Program-made: the position numbers and the translations under genes
Origin: Hyphomicrobiales bacterium
GTDB taxonomy: Bacteria > Pseudomonadota > Alphaproteobacteria > Rhizobiales > Beijerinckiaceae
Assembly (NCBI GenBank): GCA_003963405.1
Contig: RXIY01000017.1
Span: forward strand, 1-47,765
DNA: 47,765 nucleotides
Direction of reading: 5' to 3'
Shown here: one piece after another, positions 1-8,662 of the stretch
Numbering within the stretch: the stretch's first letter is position 1
How the letters are laid out: each line of letters begins with the position of its first letter
Notes under the pieces: model-generated
Database searches by the model: none
Told to the model about the DNA's origin: nothing
What the model saw: the letters and a program-made list of their open reading frames with translations, nothing else

Positions 1-2
1 GC

Positions 3-656
<654 letters not shown>

Positions 657-679
657 GGCAAGCGGCCGCAGGCCAGAAG

Positions 680-706
680 AGCCCCGTCCGTCGGACGGGG
701 CTTTTT
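680..706 (+). terminator. Rho-independent terminator after lon
   Basis: A perfect 11-base inverted repeat (AGCCCCGTCCG with its complement) is followed directly by a run of five T. It lies 24 bases after the lon stop codon and separates lon from hupB. Confidence 0.85.
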
Positions 707-944
707 CGCGCGCGCGCGCGGCGGAAAATCCTCGGGAACGTCATATTTTAGCAGCTTTTTCGCAGCGCACCCGGCGATTTCCCCCGGTTTTCCGGCATTT
801 TTTGAAGGGCGGGGCGGTGAACGCCTTGCTTTTCCTTGAATTCAGCACCAACACTCGCCGTCGCTGCGCGCCGACGATTCGAGATTGCCGGTTGAAAAGC
901 GTTTGATCGCCGGCCTCCCAGCGCGTCAATAAAAGGAATAGGCC

Positions 945-1220
945 ATGAACAAGTTGGAACTGGTCGAGCATGTCGCGGCCGAGACGGAGACGTCCAAGGC
1001 GGCGGCTGCGGCGGCTGTCGACGCCGTCCTCGAGGGCATCACCAATGCGCTCAAGAACGGCGACGAAGTGCGCCTCGTCGGCTTTGGCACCTTTTCTGTC
1101 AAGGAGCGCGCTGCCGGCAAGGGCCGCAATCCTGCGACCGGCGACGAAATCGATATTCCGGCCTCGAAGAGCGCCCGCTTCAAGCCCGGCGCCGCGCTGA
1201 AGGGCGAGCTGAACAAGTAG
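945..1220 (+). CDS. hupB: DNA-binding protein HU (HU-beta type)
   Basis: A 91-residue protein, the normal length for HU/IHF-family proteins. It begins MNKLELV and has the conserved GFGTF segment near residue 47 and the GRNPATG turn of the DNA-intercalating arm near residue 61. The C-terminal lysine-rich end (LKGELNK) is also typical. HU is a small homodimer that bends and compacts DNA in the nucleoid. The start is supported by an AGGA-type ribosome binding site about 8 bases upstream. The gene is separated from lon by a terminator, so it should have its own promoter in the 290-base gap; I could not place that promoter with confidence. HU rather than IHF is favoured by the sequence and by the neighbouring lon. 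Confidence 0.96.
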   Translation: MNKLELVEHVAAETETSKAAAAAAVDAVLEGITNALKNGDEVRLVGFGTFSVKERAAGKGRNPATGDEIDIPASKSARFKPGAALKGELNK

Positions 1221-1287
1221 AAAGACCACGGCTTTCGTTTTACGGGCACGGCCGCCGGGCGATCTCGGCGGCCGTTCCGCCGTCAGC

Positions 1288-1364
1288 GGCGCTTCGGCGC
1301 TCGCCATATGGGCGCTTCAGCGCTTTCCATAAGGGCGCTTCGGCGCTTGCCATTGGCGCTCGCC
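1288..1364 (+). repeat. Tandem ~22-bp repeat, each unit a small hairpin
   Basis: Three tandem units start at 1288, 1310 and 1333, with a partial fourth at 1355. Each unit contains GCGC-TTCG-GCGC or GCGC-TTCA-GCGC followed by a CCAT-like end. Units 1 and 3 would form hairpins with a stable UUCG tetraloop. The repeat lies between hupB and tRNA-Val and has no convincing reading frame. Confidence 0.7.
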
Positions 1365-1472
1365 CTCTTTAAAACCCTGCCGCCGCCTCGTCGAAGCGCA
1401 GCCGCCCGCATGGTCGCGCGGGCGGGAGAGAAAGGCCGCCGGCTTTTCAGATTTGCTTCGACGAAGCGCGCC

Positions 1473-1548
1473 GGGCGGTTAGCTCAGCTGGTAGAGCATC
1501 TCGTTTACACCGAGAATGTCGGGAGTTCGAACCTCTCACCGCCCACCA
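1473..1548 (+). tRNA. tRNA-Val (anticodon UAC)
   Basis: A complete 76-base cloverleaf can be drawn by eye. The acceptor stem GGGCGGT pairs with ACCGCCC; the D-arm contains AGCTCAGCTGGTAGAGC; the anticodon stem CTCGT/ACGAG-like arm holds TTTACAC with anticodon TAC; and the T-arm contains GTTCGAACC. The discriminator A is followed by an encoded CCA. The anticodon UAC reads GUA and, by wobble, other valine codons. Confidence 0.97.
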
Positions 1549-1651
1549 TCGACATCCTACGCTTGCTTCTGGCGCGCTTTCCGCCGAAGCGGGAGCCGGT
1601 TCGGCCGTAGACAGCGCGACGGAACAATAAGCTGGAGCCTCGGAGAAGACT

Positions 1652-1987
1652 CTAGCAGACCCGCTCGAAGTCCCAGTCCCGATCATTGTAGACATAGCAC
1701 GGATCGCCCCCGTAGGTGCGCACCCCGTCGCTCCAATAGCCGTAGGTCGCGCCCAGCAACGCGGCGCCGAAGGCCGCGGCGGAGGATGCGCCCGCGGCGG
1801 ACACCTGTGGGCCCCCGCCGAGATAGGCTTGTCGATAACCGGCGACATAGCCATTCCGGTATCCGACATGGAAGCCGCGATGGTAGGCGTTTTTGCCATG
1901 CGCGGCGCCGGCGCGCGCCGCCGCTTCGGGGAGCGGCGCGGCGATGGCCGCGAGGAGCGCCGTCGCCTGCAAGATTTTTTTGAGCAT
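1652..1987 (-). CDS. Small exported Gly/Tyr-rich protein of unknown function
   Basis: A 111-residue protein that I do not recognise. It begins MLKKILQATALLAAIAAP, a typical Sec signal peptide with likely cleavage after the AAARA segment near residue 25. The mature part has a run of Tyr/Gly/Arg repeats (HRGFHVGYRNGYVAGYRQAY), then an Ala-rich stretch that could cross or associate with a membrane, and a C-terminal region with two cysteines, the second being the last residue. The start at 1987 was chosen over longer frames because GGGAGA lies at proper distance and the signal peptide begins there. It is transcribed alone, divergently from the next gene. The function is unknown; it is probably periplasmic or envelope-associated. 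Confidence 0.7.
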   Translation of the reverse strand: MLKKILQATALLAAIAAPLPEAAARAGAAHGKNAYHRGFHVGYRNGYVAGYRQAYLGGGPQVSAAGASSAAAFGAALLGATYGYWSDGVRTYGGDPCYVYNDRDWDFERVC

Positions 1988-2284
1988 AGCTTTCTCCCGC
2001 CACAGGCCATTTTGCAAAAACATGGCTCTTTTCAAGGGGGGCTGTCCAGCCCCCCGGAAGGGGAGCGCCGGGCTGTCGGGCGGAAGATCGTCGGCCATCG
2101 TCCCGGAGGCTCCGGATGGCTTGACGCGCCCGCTCGAGGCCCGTAGCGCTGCGGGGGTTGGTCGGTTGCGCGAAACTGCGGTAAAGAGCGCCCGCTTTTC
2201 GCGGCGCCGTGCGAAAGTCCTTTGCCGCGCGCAGACGAGCAATTAGGCTTGAGATCCGTTCGGATTCACGAGGCGTCCGCAATC
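1988..2284. other. Divergent intergenic region with a GC-rich hairpin
   Basis: About 300 bases between two divergent genes, without a supportable gene. It holds a perfect 8-bp hairpin at 2036-2055 (GGGGGGCT, loop GTCC, AGCCCCCC). This would lie in the leader of the minus-strand gene. The rest should contain the two promoters, which I could not assign. Confidence 0.5.
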
Positions 2285-2962
2285 ATGACGAGACTGAGGT
2301 TCCTGGCTCTGTGCGCATTCGGCCTTCTGGCTCAGGCGGGCCTCGTCGCCGCCCCCGCGCGGGCCGAGGAAATGAGCTTCCGCCTGGTCGGCGCCACTGG
2401 CGGAAATTGCGGCGCGCGCTGCCCGCAGATGATCGCCGCGCAGGGCGAGATCGGGGAAGGGACGCCGGACGCCTTCGTGAACTTCGTGCGCGAGAATGTC
2501 GGCTCGGGAAATCTGCACGGCATTCTGCTTCTCGACTCGCCCGGCGGCAAGGTCGTGGCCTCCATGGAGCTCGGCCAGGCGCTCCGCCGGCTCGGCATGG
2601 CGGTGATCGTGGCGCGCCCGGCGGCGCAGTCGGGGGATTCCGTGGCGCTCGTCTCGGGGCGCTGCTACTCCGCCTGCGTCTATGCGCTGATGGGCGGCAA
2701 GCGGCGGGTGATTCCGCCCGAAAGCCGCGTTGGCATTCACCGCATGTTCAATTATTCCACGAGCTTCGATTTTTCCGAGGGTCTCGTGAAGGAACGCAAT
2801 TACGACGACGGCGGCATGCGCGAGATGCTCTCGCATTACGCCAGCGGCATGGGGGTTTCCCCGGAACTCGTCAATCTCGCGGAACGCACCTCGCCGGATC
2901 AGCTCTACATGCTGAGCGGCAAGGACATCGCGCGCTGGCGGCTCGGGTCGCGCAAGCTCTAA
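2285..2962 (+). CDS. Periplasmic ClpP/crotonase-fold protein (COG3904-like)
   Basis: A 225-residue exported protein. The signal peptide ([19 protein letters not shown]) has an ARA cleavage site near residue 27, which supports the start at 2285 rather than an in-frame ATG 63 bases upstream. The mature part resembles periplasmic proteins of the ClpP/SppA fold. DSPGGKV (about 84-90) matches the glycine-rich oxyanion strand, and CYSAC (about 127-131) places a serine where SppA and ClpP have their nucleophile. Four cysteines (42, 46, 127, 131) could form disulfides in the periplasm. Proteolytic activity is plausible but unproven; related proteins are usually annotated only as predicted periplasmic proteins. 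It lies 43 bases upstream of pccB on the same strand, so co-transcription is possible. Confidence 0.75.
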   Translation: MTRLRFLALCAFGLLAQAGLVAAPARAEEMSFRLVGATGGNCGARCPQMIAAQGEIGEGTPDAFVNFVRENVGSGNLHGILLLDSPGGKVVASMELGQALRRLGMAVIVARPAAQSGDSVALVSGRCYSACVYALMGGKRRVIPPESRVGIHRMFNYSTSFDFSEGLVKERNYDDGGMREMLSHYASGMGVSPELVNLAERTSPDQLYMLSGKDIARWRLGSRKL

Positions 2963-3005
2963 GAGAAGCGCAGCAAAAAACGAGAGAACAGAAGCAGGGC
3001 TGGAC

Positions 3006-4541
3006 ATGAAACATATTCTCGATGGCCTCGAACAGCGCCGCGCCTCGGCGCGCCTCGGCGGCGGCCACAAGCGCATCGACGCACAGCACGCGCGCGGCAA
3101 GCTCACGGCGCGCGAGCGCATCGAACTTCTCCTCGACCAGGGCTCCTTCGAGGAGTTCGACATGTTCGTGACGCATCGCTGCACGGACTTCGGCATGGAT
3201 CAGGGCGAGAAGACCTCGGGCGACGGCGTCGTCACCGGCTGGGGGACGGTCAACGGCCGCGCGGTCTTCGTCTTCGCCAAGGACTTCACCGTCTTCGGCG
3301 GCTCTCTATCCGAGACGCATGCGCAGAAGATCATCAAGCTTCAGGACATGGCGCTGAAGAATCGCGCGCCGATCATCGGCATCTTCGACGCCGGCGGCGC
3401 GCGCATCCAGGAGGGCGTCGCGGCGCTCGGCGGCTATGGCGAGGTGTTCCAGCGCAATGTGCTGTCGTCCGGCGTCATTCCGCAGATTTCCGTGATCATG
3501 GGCCCCTGCGCCGGCGGCGACGTCTATTCGCCCTCGATGACCGATTTCATCTTCATGGTCCGCGACACGAGCTACATGTTCGTCACCGGCCCGGACGTGG
3601 TGAAGACCGTCACCAATGAAACCGTGACGGCGGAGGAGCTCGGCGGCGCCTCGGTGCACACGACCAAGAGCTCCATCGCCGACCGCGCCTATGACAATGA
3701 CGTCGAGGCGCTCCTCCAGATGCGCCGGCTCATCGACTTCCTGCCCTCCTCCAACACGGAGGAGCCGCCGGAGTGGCCGAGCTTCGACGACGTCGACCGT
3801 CTCGACACGTCGCTCGATAGGCTCATCCCGGACAATCCGAACAAGCCCTATGACATGAAGGAGCTGATCTCGAAGATCGTCGACGAGGGCGACTTCTTCG
3901 AGATTCAGGAGGCGCACGCCAGAAACATCGTCGTCGGCTTCGGCCGCGTCGAGGGCCGCACGGTCGGCTTCGTCGCAAATCAGCCGATGGTGCTCGCGGG
4001 CGTTCTCGACATCGACGCCTCCAAGAAGGCGGCGCGTTTCGTTCGCTTCTGCGACTGCTTCAACATCCCGATCGTCACGCTCGTCGACGTTCCGGGCTTC
4101 CTGCCGGGCACGGCGCAGGAATATGGCGGCCTCATCAAGCACGGCGCCAAGCTGCTCTTCGCCTATGCGGAAGCGACCGTGCCGAAAGTGACGGTCATCA
4201 CGCGCAAGGCTTTCGGCGGCGCCTATGACGTCATGAGCTCCAAACATCTGCGCGGCGATGTGAACTACGCCTGGCCGACGGCGCAGATCGCCGTGATGGG
4301 CGCCAAGGGCGCCGTCGAGATCATCTTCCGCGCCGACCTCGGCGACCCGGAGAAGATCGCGCAGCGCACGAAGGAATATGAGGACCGCTTCCTCTCGCCC
4401 TTCGTCGCGGCGGAGCGCGGCTATATCGACGAAGTGATCATGCCGCATTCGACGCGTCGGCGAATCGCGCGCGCGCTGGCGCTGTTGCGTCACAAGGAGC
4501 TGGAGAATCCCTGGAAGAAGCACGACAACATTCCGCTGTGA
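3006..4541 (+). CDS. pccB: Propionyl-CoA carboxylase, carboxyltransferase (beta) subunit
   Basis: A 511-residue protein, the usual length for PccB. It begins [20 protein letters not shown] and shows the tandem crotonase-like carboxyltransferase halves. The N-terminal half has [11 protein letters not shown] near residue 125 and [11 protein letters not shown] near 170. The C-terminal half has [12 protein letters not shown] near 362 and [13 protein letters not shown] near 403. The enzyme transfers carboxyl from biotin to propionyl-CoA to form methylmalonyl-CoA in the cytoplasm. It works with a biotin carboxylase/BCCP subunit (PccA) that is not in this window. Closely related acetyl-CoA or mixed acyl-CoA carboxylase subunits cannot be excluded from sequence alone. 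A terminator follows. Confidence 0.93.
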   Translation: MKHILDGLEQRRASARLGGGHKRIDAQHARGKLTARERIELLLDQGSFEEFDMFVTHRCTDFGMDQGEKTSGDGVVTGWGTVNGRAVFVFAKDFTVFGGSLSETHAQKIIKLQDMALKNRAPIIGIFDAGGARIQEGVAALGGYGEVFQRNVLSSGVIPQISVIMGPCAGGDVYSPSMTDFIFMVRDTSYMFVTGPDVVKTVTNETVTAEELGGASVHTTKSSIADRAYDNDVEALLQMRRLIDFLPSSNTEEPPEWPSFDDVDRLDTSLDRLIPDNPNKPYDMKELISKIVDEGDFFEIQEAHARNIVVGFGRVEGRTVGFVANQPMVLAGVLDIDASKKAARFVRFCDCFNIPIVTLVDVPGFLPGTAQEYGGLIKHGAKLLFAYAEATVPKVTVITRKAFGGAYDVMSSKHLRGDVNYAWPTAQIAVMGAKGAVEIIFRADLGDPEKIAQRTKEYEDRFLSPFVAAERGYIDEVIMPHSTRRRIARALALLRHKELENPWKKHDNIPL

Positions 4542-4574
4542 CGGCGAGTTGTCACAACTTCTGGTAAGTTGAAT

Positions 4575-4603
4575 TGGCGCGGCCTATCGCCGCGCCATTT
4601 TCA
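4575..4603 (+). terminator. Rho-independent terminator after pccB
   Basis: The stem GGCGCGGC / GCCGCGCC with loop CTATC is followed by ATTTTCATTTT. It starts about 33 bases after the pccB stop. Confidence 0.75.
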
Positions 4604-5025
4604 TTTTGTGCCCTTTTGGAACGGCGTCCTGCTACCCTGCCCAAACACCGGGCGCCCTTTTCGAAATTTCGACAGACTGCTCGATTTTCGGATGACAGAC
4701 TTTCGGTTTTGGCATAATGTCCCCCTCGCCAAGTTGGTTGGGTAAGCCTAAGCGTTTAAAGCGTTTAGCTTTCTGTTCCCAGCAACGGTCCAAGTCGGGG
4801 AGGACGCCGGAGAAAACGCAGCTTGCGAGGGTTCGAGAGACGAGCCGAGGCAAGCGGTTATCGGAGCGCAAAGACTTCGAGGCCAGGCGTGGATTCCGGT
4901 TAAAGGACAGGGTGCCAAAGAGTGGGGTGCGGCCCGGCCGTCCCCGCTCTTTGTGTTTGAGGGGGCATTATAGAATTTCCCTCTCGCGCCATAGGCGCCA
5001 CGCCCGCTCCGCCTCGGACCGCTGC
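4604..5025. other. Gene-free, lower-GC stretch with mobile-element-like repeats
   Basis: No frame here looks like a real protein. The first part is visibly richer in A and T than the flanking genes. It contains GACAGACT twice (4671 and 4694), a 9-bp tandem duplication AAGCGTTTA (4750-4767), and a pair of inverted repeats near 4714 and 4971 listed separately. The arrangement suggests a decayed insertion sequence or MITE, but no transposase fragment can be recognised. Confidence 0.4.
4714..4972. repeat. Inverted repeat pair about 245 bp apart, possible MITE or IS ends
   Basis: ATAATGTCCCCCTC at 4714-4727 is matched in inverse orientation by GAGGGGGCATTAT at 4959-4971; the only difference is one missing T. 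The arms enclose about 230 bases without a gene. I see no target-site duplication outside the arms, so the boundaries of any element are unknown. Confidence 0.45.
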
Positions 5026-5054
5026 TTGACGCGCGGTTGGCCCGTTCCTACGTT
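5026..5054 (+). promoter_or_regulatory. Likely sigma-70 promoter of trxA
   Basis: TTGACG, a spacer of 17 bases and TACGTT match the housekeeping consensus reasonably well. The implied transcript would start about 50 bases before the trxA ATG. Confidence 0.5.
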
Positions 5055-5114
5055 TCCATCTCGAATCCTCACCTGTCCGCCATACCTGTCCTGGCCCGCA
5101 ACGAAAGCGCTCTC

Positions 5115-5435
5115 ATGTCCACGCAGAAAATTACCGACGCCACTTTCGAGCAGGAAGTCCTGAAATCCGCCGAGCCCGTCGTCGTCGATTTCTGGGCCGA
5201 GTGGTGCGGCCCCTGCCGCATGATCGCCCCCGCGCTCGAGGAGATCGCGGCCGAGATGAAGGGCAAGGTCAAGATCGTCAAGCTCAACATCGATGAGAAT
5301 CCTGCTGTCGCCGGCACGCTGGGCATCCGCTCGATCCCGACGCTCATTCTGTTCAAGGACGGCAAGGCCGCCGCGCAGAAGGTCGGCGCCGCGCCGAAGG
5401 GCGAGTTGACGCGCTGGATCTCCGCCGCCGTCTGA
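5115..5435 (+). CDS. trxA: Thioredoxin
   Basis: A 106-residue thioredoxin of normal length. It has the WCGPC active site (Cys31 and Cys34), the buried Asp of VVVDFWA, and the cis-proline segment SIPTLILF. It is the general cytoplasmic disulfide reductant, re-reduced by thioredoxin reductase. The start at 5115 ([11 protein letters not shown]) gives the standard N-terminus; an in-frame ATG 78 bases upstream would add an extension that overlaps the predicted promoter. There is no signal peptide, so this is the cytoplasmic form and not a Ccm thioredoxin. It is followed 51 bases later by modB. Confidence 0.96.
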   Translation: MSTQKITDATFEQEVLKSAEPVVVDFWAEWCGPCRMIAPALEEIAAEMKGKVKIVKLNIDENPAVAGTLGIRSIPTLILFKDGKAAAQKVGAAPKGELTRWISAAV

Positions 5436-5486
5436 ACCAATCTTGCGAGGGCCGGATAAGCGCCCCGCGAAGCGAATGGCGGCGTT

Positions 5487-6173
5487 GTGCTCGACCTGAC
5501 GTCGGAAGATCTCGTCGCCATCGGATTGAGCGTAAAGGTCGCGACCGTGGCGGTCGCGGCCTCTCTCCCCGTCGCCGTCTTCGTCGGCTATGCGCTGGCG
5601 CGCTGGCGCTTTCCGGGCCGCGCGGCGCTCAACGCCGCTGTCCACCTGCCTCTCGTCATGCCGCCGGTCGTCACCGGCTTTGCGCTGCTGCTGCTGTTCG
5701 GGCGGCGTGGTCCCATCGGCGCCTTTCTCGCCGACCATTTGGGCCTCGTCTTCGCCTTCCGCTGGACGGGCGCGGCGCTCGCGGCCGCTGTGATGAGCTT
5801 CCCGCTGATGGTGCGGCCGGTACGGCTCGCCTTCGAGACCGTCGATCCGCGCCTGACCGCCGCCGCTCGCTCGCTCGGCGCGAGCCCCCTGTGGAGCTTC
5901 GCGCTCATCGACTTTCCTCTCGCCGCCAATGGCGTGCTGGTCGGCGCGATTCTCGGCTTCGCCAAGGCGCTCGGCGAATTCGGCGCGACGATCACCTTCG
6001 TCTCCAGCATTCCGGGCGAAACGCGCACCATCCCCGCCGCCATCTATGCGCTGCTCCAGACGCCCGACGGCGACGCCTCGGCGCTGCGACTCGCCGCCTT
6101 TGCGGCGGCGATCGCCGTCGGGGCGCTGCTCGCTTCTGAAGCGTTGCAGTCGCGACTCGGTCCGCCGAGATGA
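5487..6173 (+). CDS. modB: Molybdate ABC transporter permease ModB
   Basis: A 228-residue integral membrane permease with about five transmembrane helices. It carries the EAA-type cytoplasmic loop (RSLGASPLW onward) and the family signature AKALGEFGATITF, by which it couples to the ATPase. The start is a GTG; no in-frame ATG gives a better N-terminus. It overlaps modC by 4 bases (ATGA), indicating translational coupling. The periplasmic binding protein ModA, usually immediately upstream, is absent; trxA is there instead. Uptake of a related oxyanion such as tungstate cannot be excluded. No molybdenum-cofactor riboswitch or ModE site was recognised upstream. Confidence 0.92.
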   Translation: MLDLTSEDLVAIGLSVKVATVAVAASLPVAVFVGYALARWRFPGRAALNAAVHLPLVMPPVVTGFALLLLFGRRGPIGAFLADHLGLVFAFRWTGAALAAAVMSFPLMVRPVRLAFETVDPRLTAAARSLGASPLWSFALIDFPLAANGVLVGAILGFAKALGEFGATITFVSSIPGETRTIPAAIYALLQTPDGDASALRLAAFAAAIAVGALLASEALQSRLGPPR

Positions 6174-7249
6174 TCTCCCTCGACCTGCGCTTCCGGCGCC
6201 CCGGCTTCGACCTCGCCTGCGCCTTCGAGAGCCGCGCGCGGGCGCTGGCGCTGCACGGCCCCTCGGGCGCCGGCAAATCCACGCTCGCCCATCTCATCGC
6301 CGGCGTCCTGCGCCCGGATGAAGGCTCGATCGTCGTCGAGGGGGTCACGCTCGTCGATACGGCGCGCCGTGTCTTTCTGCCGCCCGAGAGGCGGCGCATC
6401 GGCGTGGTGTTTCAGGACGCCCTGCTGTTTCCGCATCTGAGCGTGCGGACAAACATCCTCTTTGGCCGGTTCTTCACGCCGAGGGCCGAGCGCCAGGCTC
6501 CTTACGAGGCGATCGTGGAGACGCTCGGTGTCGGCCCGCTCCTCGAGAGGCGTCCCGCGACGCTCTCGGGCGGCGAGCGCCAACGCGTGGGGCTGGCGCG
6601 GGCGCTTCTCTCCTCGCCGCGGCTGCTGTTGATGGACGAGCCCATGGCGGCGCTCGACCATGCGCGGCGCCAGGAAATCATGGGCCTGATCGAAAAGCTG
6701 CGCGACGCCTTCGATACGCCGATCGTCTTCGTCTCCCATTCCGCCGAGGAAATCGCCCGGCTCGCGGACGAGGCGGTGATCATCGACCGCGGCCGCGTCG
6801 TCGCCCAGGGTCCGCCGCTCGACGTTCTGCCTGGCGCGAGCCGCCTGATCGAGGGCGGGCGCTTCGGGCTCGTGAATTCGCTCGAAGCCGGCGTCGCAGC
6901 GGTCGATGCGGCCTATGGCGTCACCCGCCTCGCCCATCCGGCGGGAGAAATTCTCGTGACTGCGCGGCTCAGCCAGATGCGCACGGCCCGCGTCGCCATT
7001 CGGGCGACGGATGTGGCGCTGGCGAAATCCCGGCCCGCCGACACCAGCGTGCGCACCATTCTGCGGGGGCGCATCGCGCGGATCGACGCCGGCGACGGCG
7101 CCCTCGCCTTCGTCACGCTGCAACTTGTCGGCGGCGACAAGCTCGTCGCCGCCGTCACGCGCCTGGCGCTCGACGACCTCGGGTTGCAGAGCGGGGCTGA
7201 AGTCTTTGCGCTCGTCAAGGCCGTCGCGCTCGACGAACGCGCGCTATAG
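6170..7249 (+). CDS. modC: Molybdate ABC transporter ATP-binding protein ModC
   Basis: A 359-residue ATPase. The N-terminal ABC domain has Walker A GPSGAGKST (about 30-38), Q-loop FQDALLFPH, signature LSGGERQR (about 130), Walker B LLLMDEP and the H-loop VSHSAEE. The C-terminal ~100 residues form the TOBE (molybdopterin-binding-like) domain that is characteristic of ModC and absent from most other importer ATPases. It energises molybdate import through ModB at the inner membrane. The start codon overlaps the end of modB, and the 3' end overlaps the convergent downstream gene by 6 bases. Confidence 0.95.
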   Translation: MISLDLRFRRPGFDLACAFESRARALALHGPSGAGKSTLAHLIAGVLRPDEGSIVVEGVTLVDTARRVFLPPERRRIGVVFQDALLFPHLSVRTNILFGRFFTPRAERQAPYEAIVETLGVGPLLERRPATLSGGERQRVGLARALLSSPRLLLMDEPMAALDHARRQEIMGLIEKLRDAFDTPIVFVSHSAEEIARLADEAVIIDRGRVVAQGPPLDVLPGASRLIEGGRFGLVNSLEAGVAAVDAAYGVTRLAHPAGEILVTARLSQMRTARVAIRATDVALAKSRPADTSVRTILRGRIARIDAGDGALAFVTLQLVGGDKLVAAVTRLALDDLGLQSGAEVFALVKAVALDERAL

Positions 7250-8542
7250 GCCGGCAGGCGCAGGGACGAAGGCGAGCGCCGCCGCGCCGGCGCCGAGCGC
7301 CAGAATCGAAGCGACGGCGAGCCTGAGCCCCATGGCCGCGCCACCCAGAAACCAGGCGATCCCGACCTTGGTCGCGGTATTGCTCAGGACGGCGATGAGC
7401 ACGGTAAGGGAGGCGGCGGTCCAGCCGATCTCCTGCGCGCCATGCCGCGCCATGGACAGCGAAATGGCGTCGACGTCGGCGAGGCCAGACACGACCGCCA
7501 GCGCATAGACGCCCGAACTGCCCGCGACTCTGGTGAGGACCTTGGAAAGGACCATCACGGCGGCGAGAAGCGCGCCGAATTTCAGCACCGCCGGCAGATC
7601 GAGCGGATTGCCCGAGGCCGCGGGGTTGCGCGCCCTGTCCTCCGGACTCGCGCCGCGTCCGATGAGCAGCGCCCCGGCCAGCAGATAGACGAGGCCGATC
7701 GCGATCAGCGGCGCCGCAAGGCGCAGGGCCAAGCCGGGATTGACCACGCCGAGAATGGCGAGCACGCGCGGCCCCATGACGGCGTTGGCGAAAAGAGCGC
7801 CCGCGGCGAGCACGCCCGCGGCGCCCGGATTTTCGTCCGCGAGACGCGCCATGGCCGCCGTCGTCGCCGTCGAGGAGGCGAGCCCGCCCGCCAGCCCCGC
7901 GACCGCGATCCCGCGCCGGTAGCCCACGACCTTCACGGCGACATAGCCGCAGAAGGAGACAGCGGCGATCAGCACCGTCATCAGCCACAACTCATGAGGA
8001 TTGACCGCGCCCCAGCGGTCGATGTCGCGGTCGGGCAGAACGGGCAGGAGAATGAAGCTCATGACCAGCAGCACGAGGCCCGAGCGCAATTCCTCCCAGG
8101 TGAGCTTCTGCACCCATTCGTGCAGCAGGCCTTTCGCCGCCAGCAGGGTCGTCGCCGCCACGGCGCCCGCCGCCGCCGCCGCCTCGTCGCCGACGATCGC
8201 ATAGGCGCCGAGCCCATAGGCGAGCATCATGGCGACGACGGAGGTGGCGCCGAAGGTCTTGTCGTGTTCCGTCTCGCGGAAGCGGAAGACCGCCATCGCC
8301 GCGCCGAAAAGCACAAAGGAGAGCCCGAGCGCCATCGCGCCGCCATCCCGCGAGAACTGGAGGGCGATGGCCCCCCAGACGCCGCCGAGCAAAGCGGCGA
8401 GGCCATGGGTTCGAACGCCCGCCGTGCGCTCGCCCTCCTGCTCGGCGCGCGCGCCCCACCCGCGTTCGAGACCGATGAGCAGGCCGATGGCCAACGCATA
8501 GGCCAGGCGCCGAATGATTTCAGCCGCGCCCATCTCATACAT
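7244..8542 (-). CDS. MgtC/SapB-domain and DUF4010 inner-membrane protein
   Basis: A protein of about 432 residues with some twelve predicted membrane segments. The N-terminal part matches the MgtC/SapB family (AIGLLIGLERG near residue 18 and RTHGLAALLGG about 20 residues later). The larger C-terminal part matches DUF4010, with conserved small-residue helices such as GGLASSTATTAAMAR. Proteins of this architecture are common but uncharacterised; MgtC itself acts in Mg2+ homeostasis and regulation of the F-type ATPase, which should not be assumed here. The start at 8542 was chosen because GGAAGG lies 8 bases upstream; an alternative in-frame start 30 bases further out has no such site. It is convergent with modC and divergent from the aminotransferase. 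Confidence 0.8.
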   Translation of the reverse strand: MYEMGAAEIIRRLAYALAIGLLIGLERGWGARAEQEGERTAGVRTHGLAALLGGVWGAIALQFSRDGGAMALGLSFVLFGAAMAVFRFRETEHDKTFGATSVVAMMLAYGLGAYAIVGDEAAAAAGAVAATTLLAAKGLLHEWVQKLTWEELRSGLVLLVMSFILLPVLPDRDIDRWGAVNPHELWLMTVLIAAVSFCGYVAVKVVGYRRGIAVAGLAGGLASSTATTAAMARLADENPGAAGVLAAGALFANAVMGPRVLAILGVVNPGLALRLAAPLIAIGLVYLLAGALLIGRGASPEDRARNPAASGNPLDLPAVLKFGALLAAVMVLSKVLTRVAGSSGVYALAVVSGLADVDAISLSMARHGAQEIGWTAASLTVLIAVLSNTATKVGIAWFLGGAAMGLRLAVASILALGAGAAALAFVPAPAGL

Positions 8543-8662
8543 TTCCAAAGCCTTCCGCTCGGCGCGATGCAAACACTCGCATGGAAAATCGAGGCGCCTT
8601 AGAGAGTTTCACTAGCGCAAAATCCTTATCAACCGCCGCCCCGCAACCGAAAGGTCGAAAAA

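Noticed and set aside
4717-5163. Open frame of 148 codons before trxA
   Set aside because: It crosses an inverted-repeat arm, the trxA promoter and the trxA start in another frame; it is Arg/Ser-rich and has no ribosome site.
5436-5486. Molybdenum-cofactor riboswitch before modB
   Set aside because: The gap is only 51 bases, too short for that class, and shows no matching stems.
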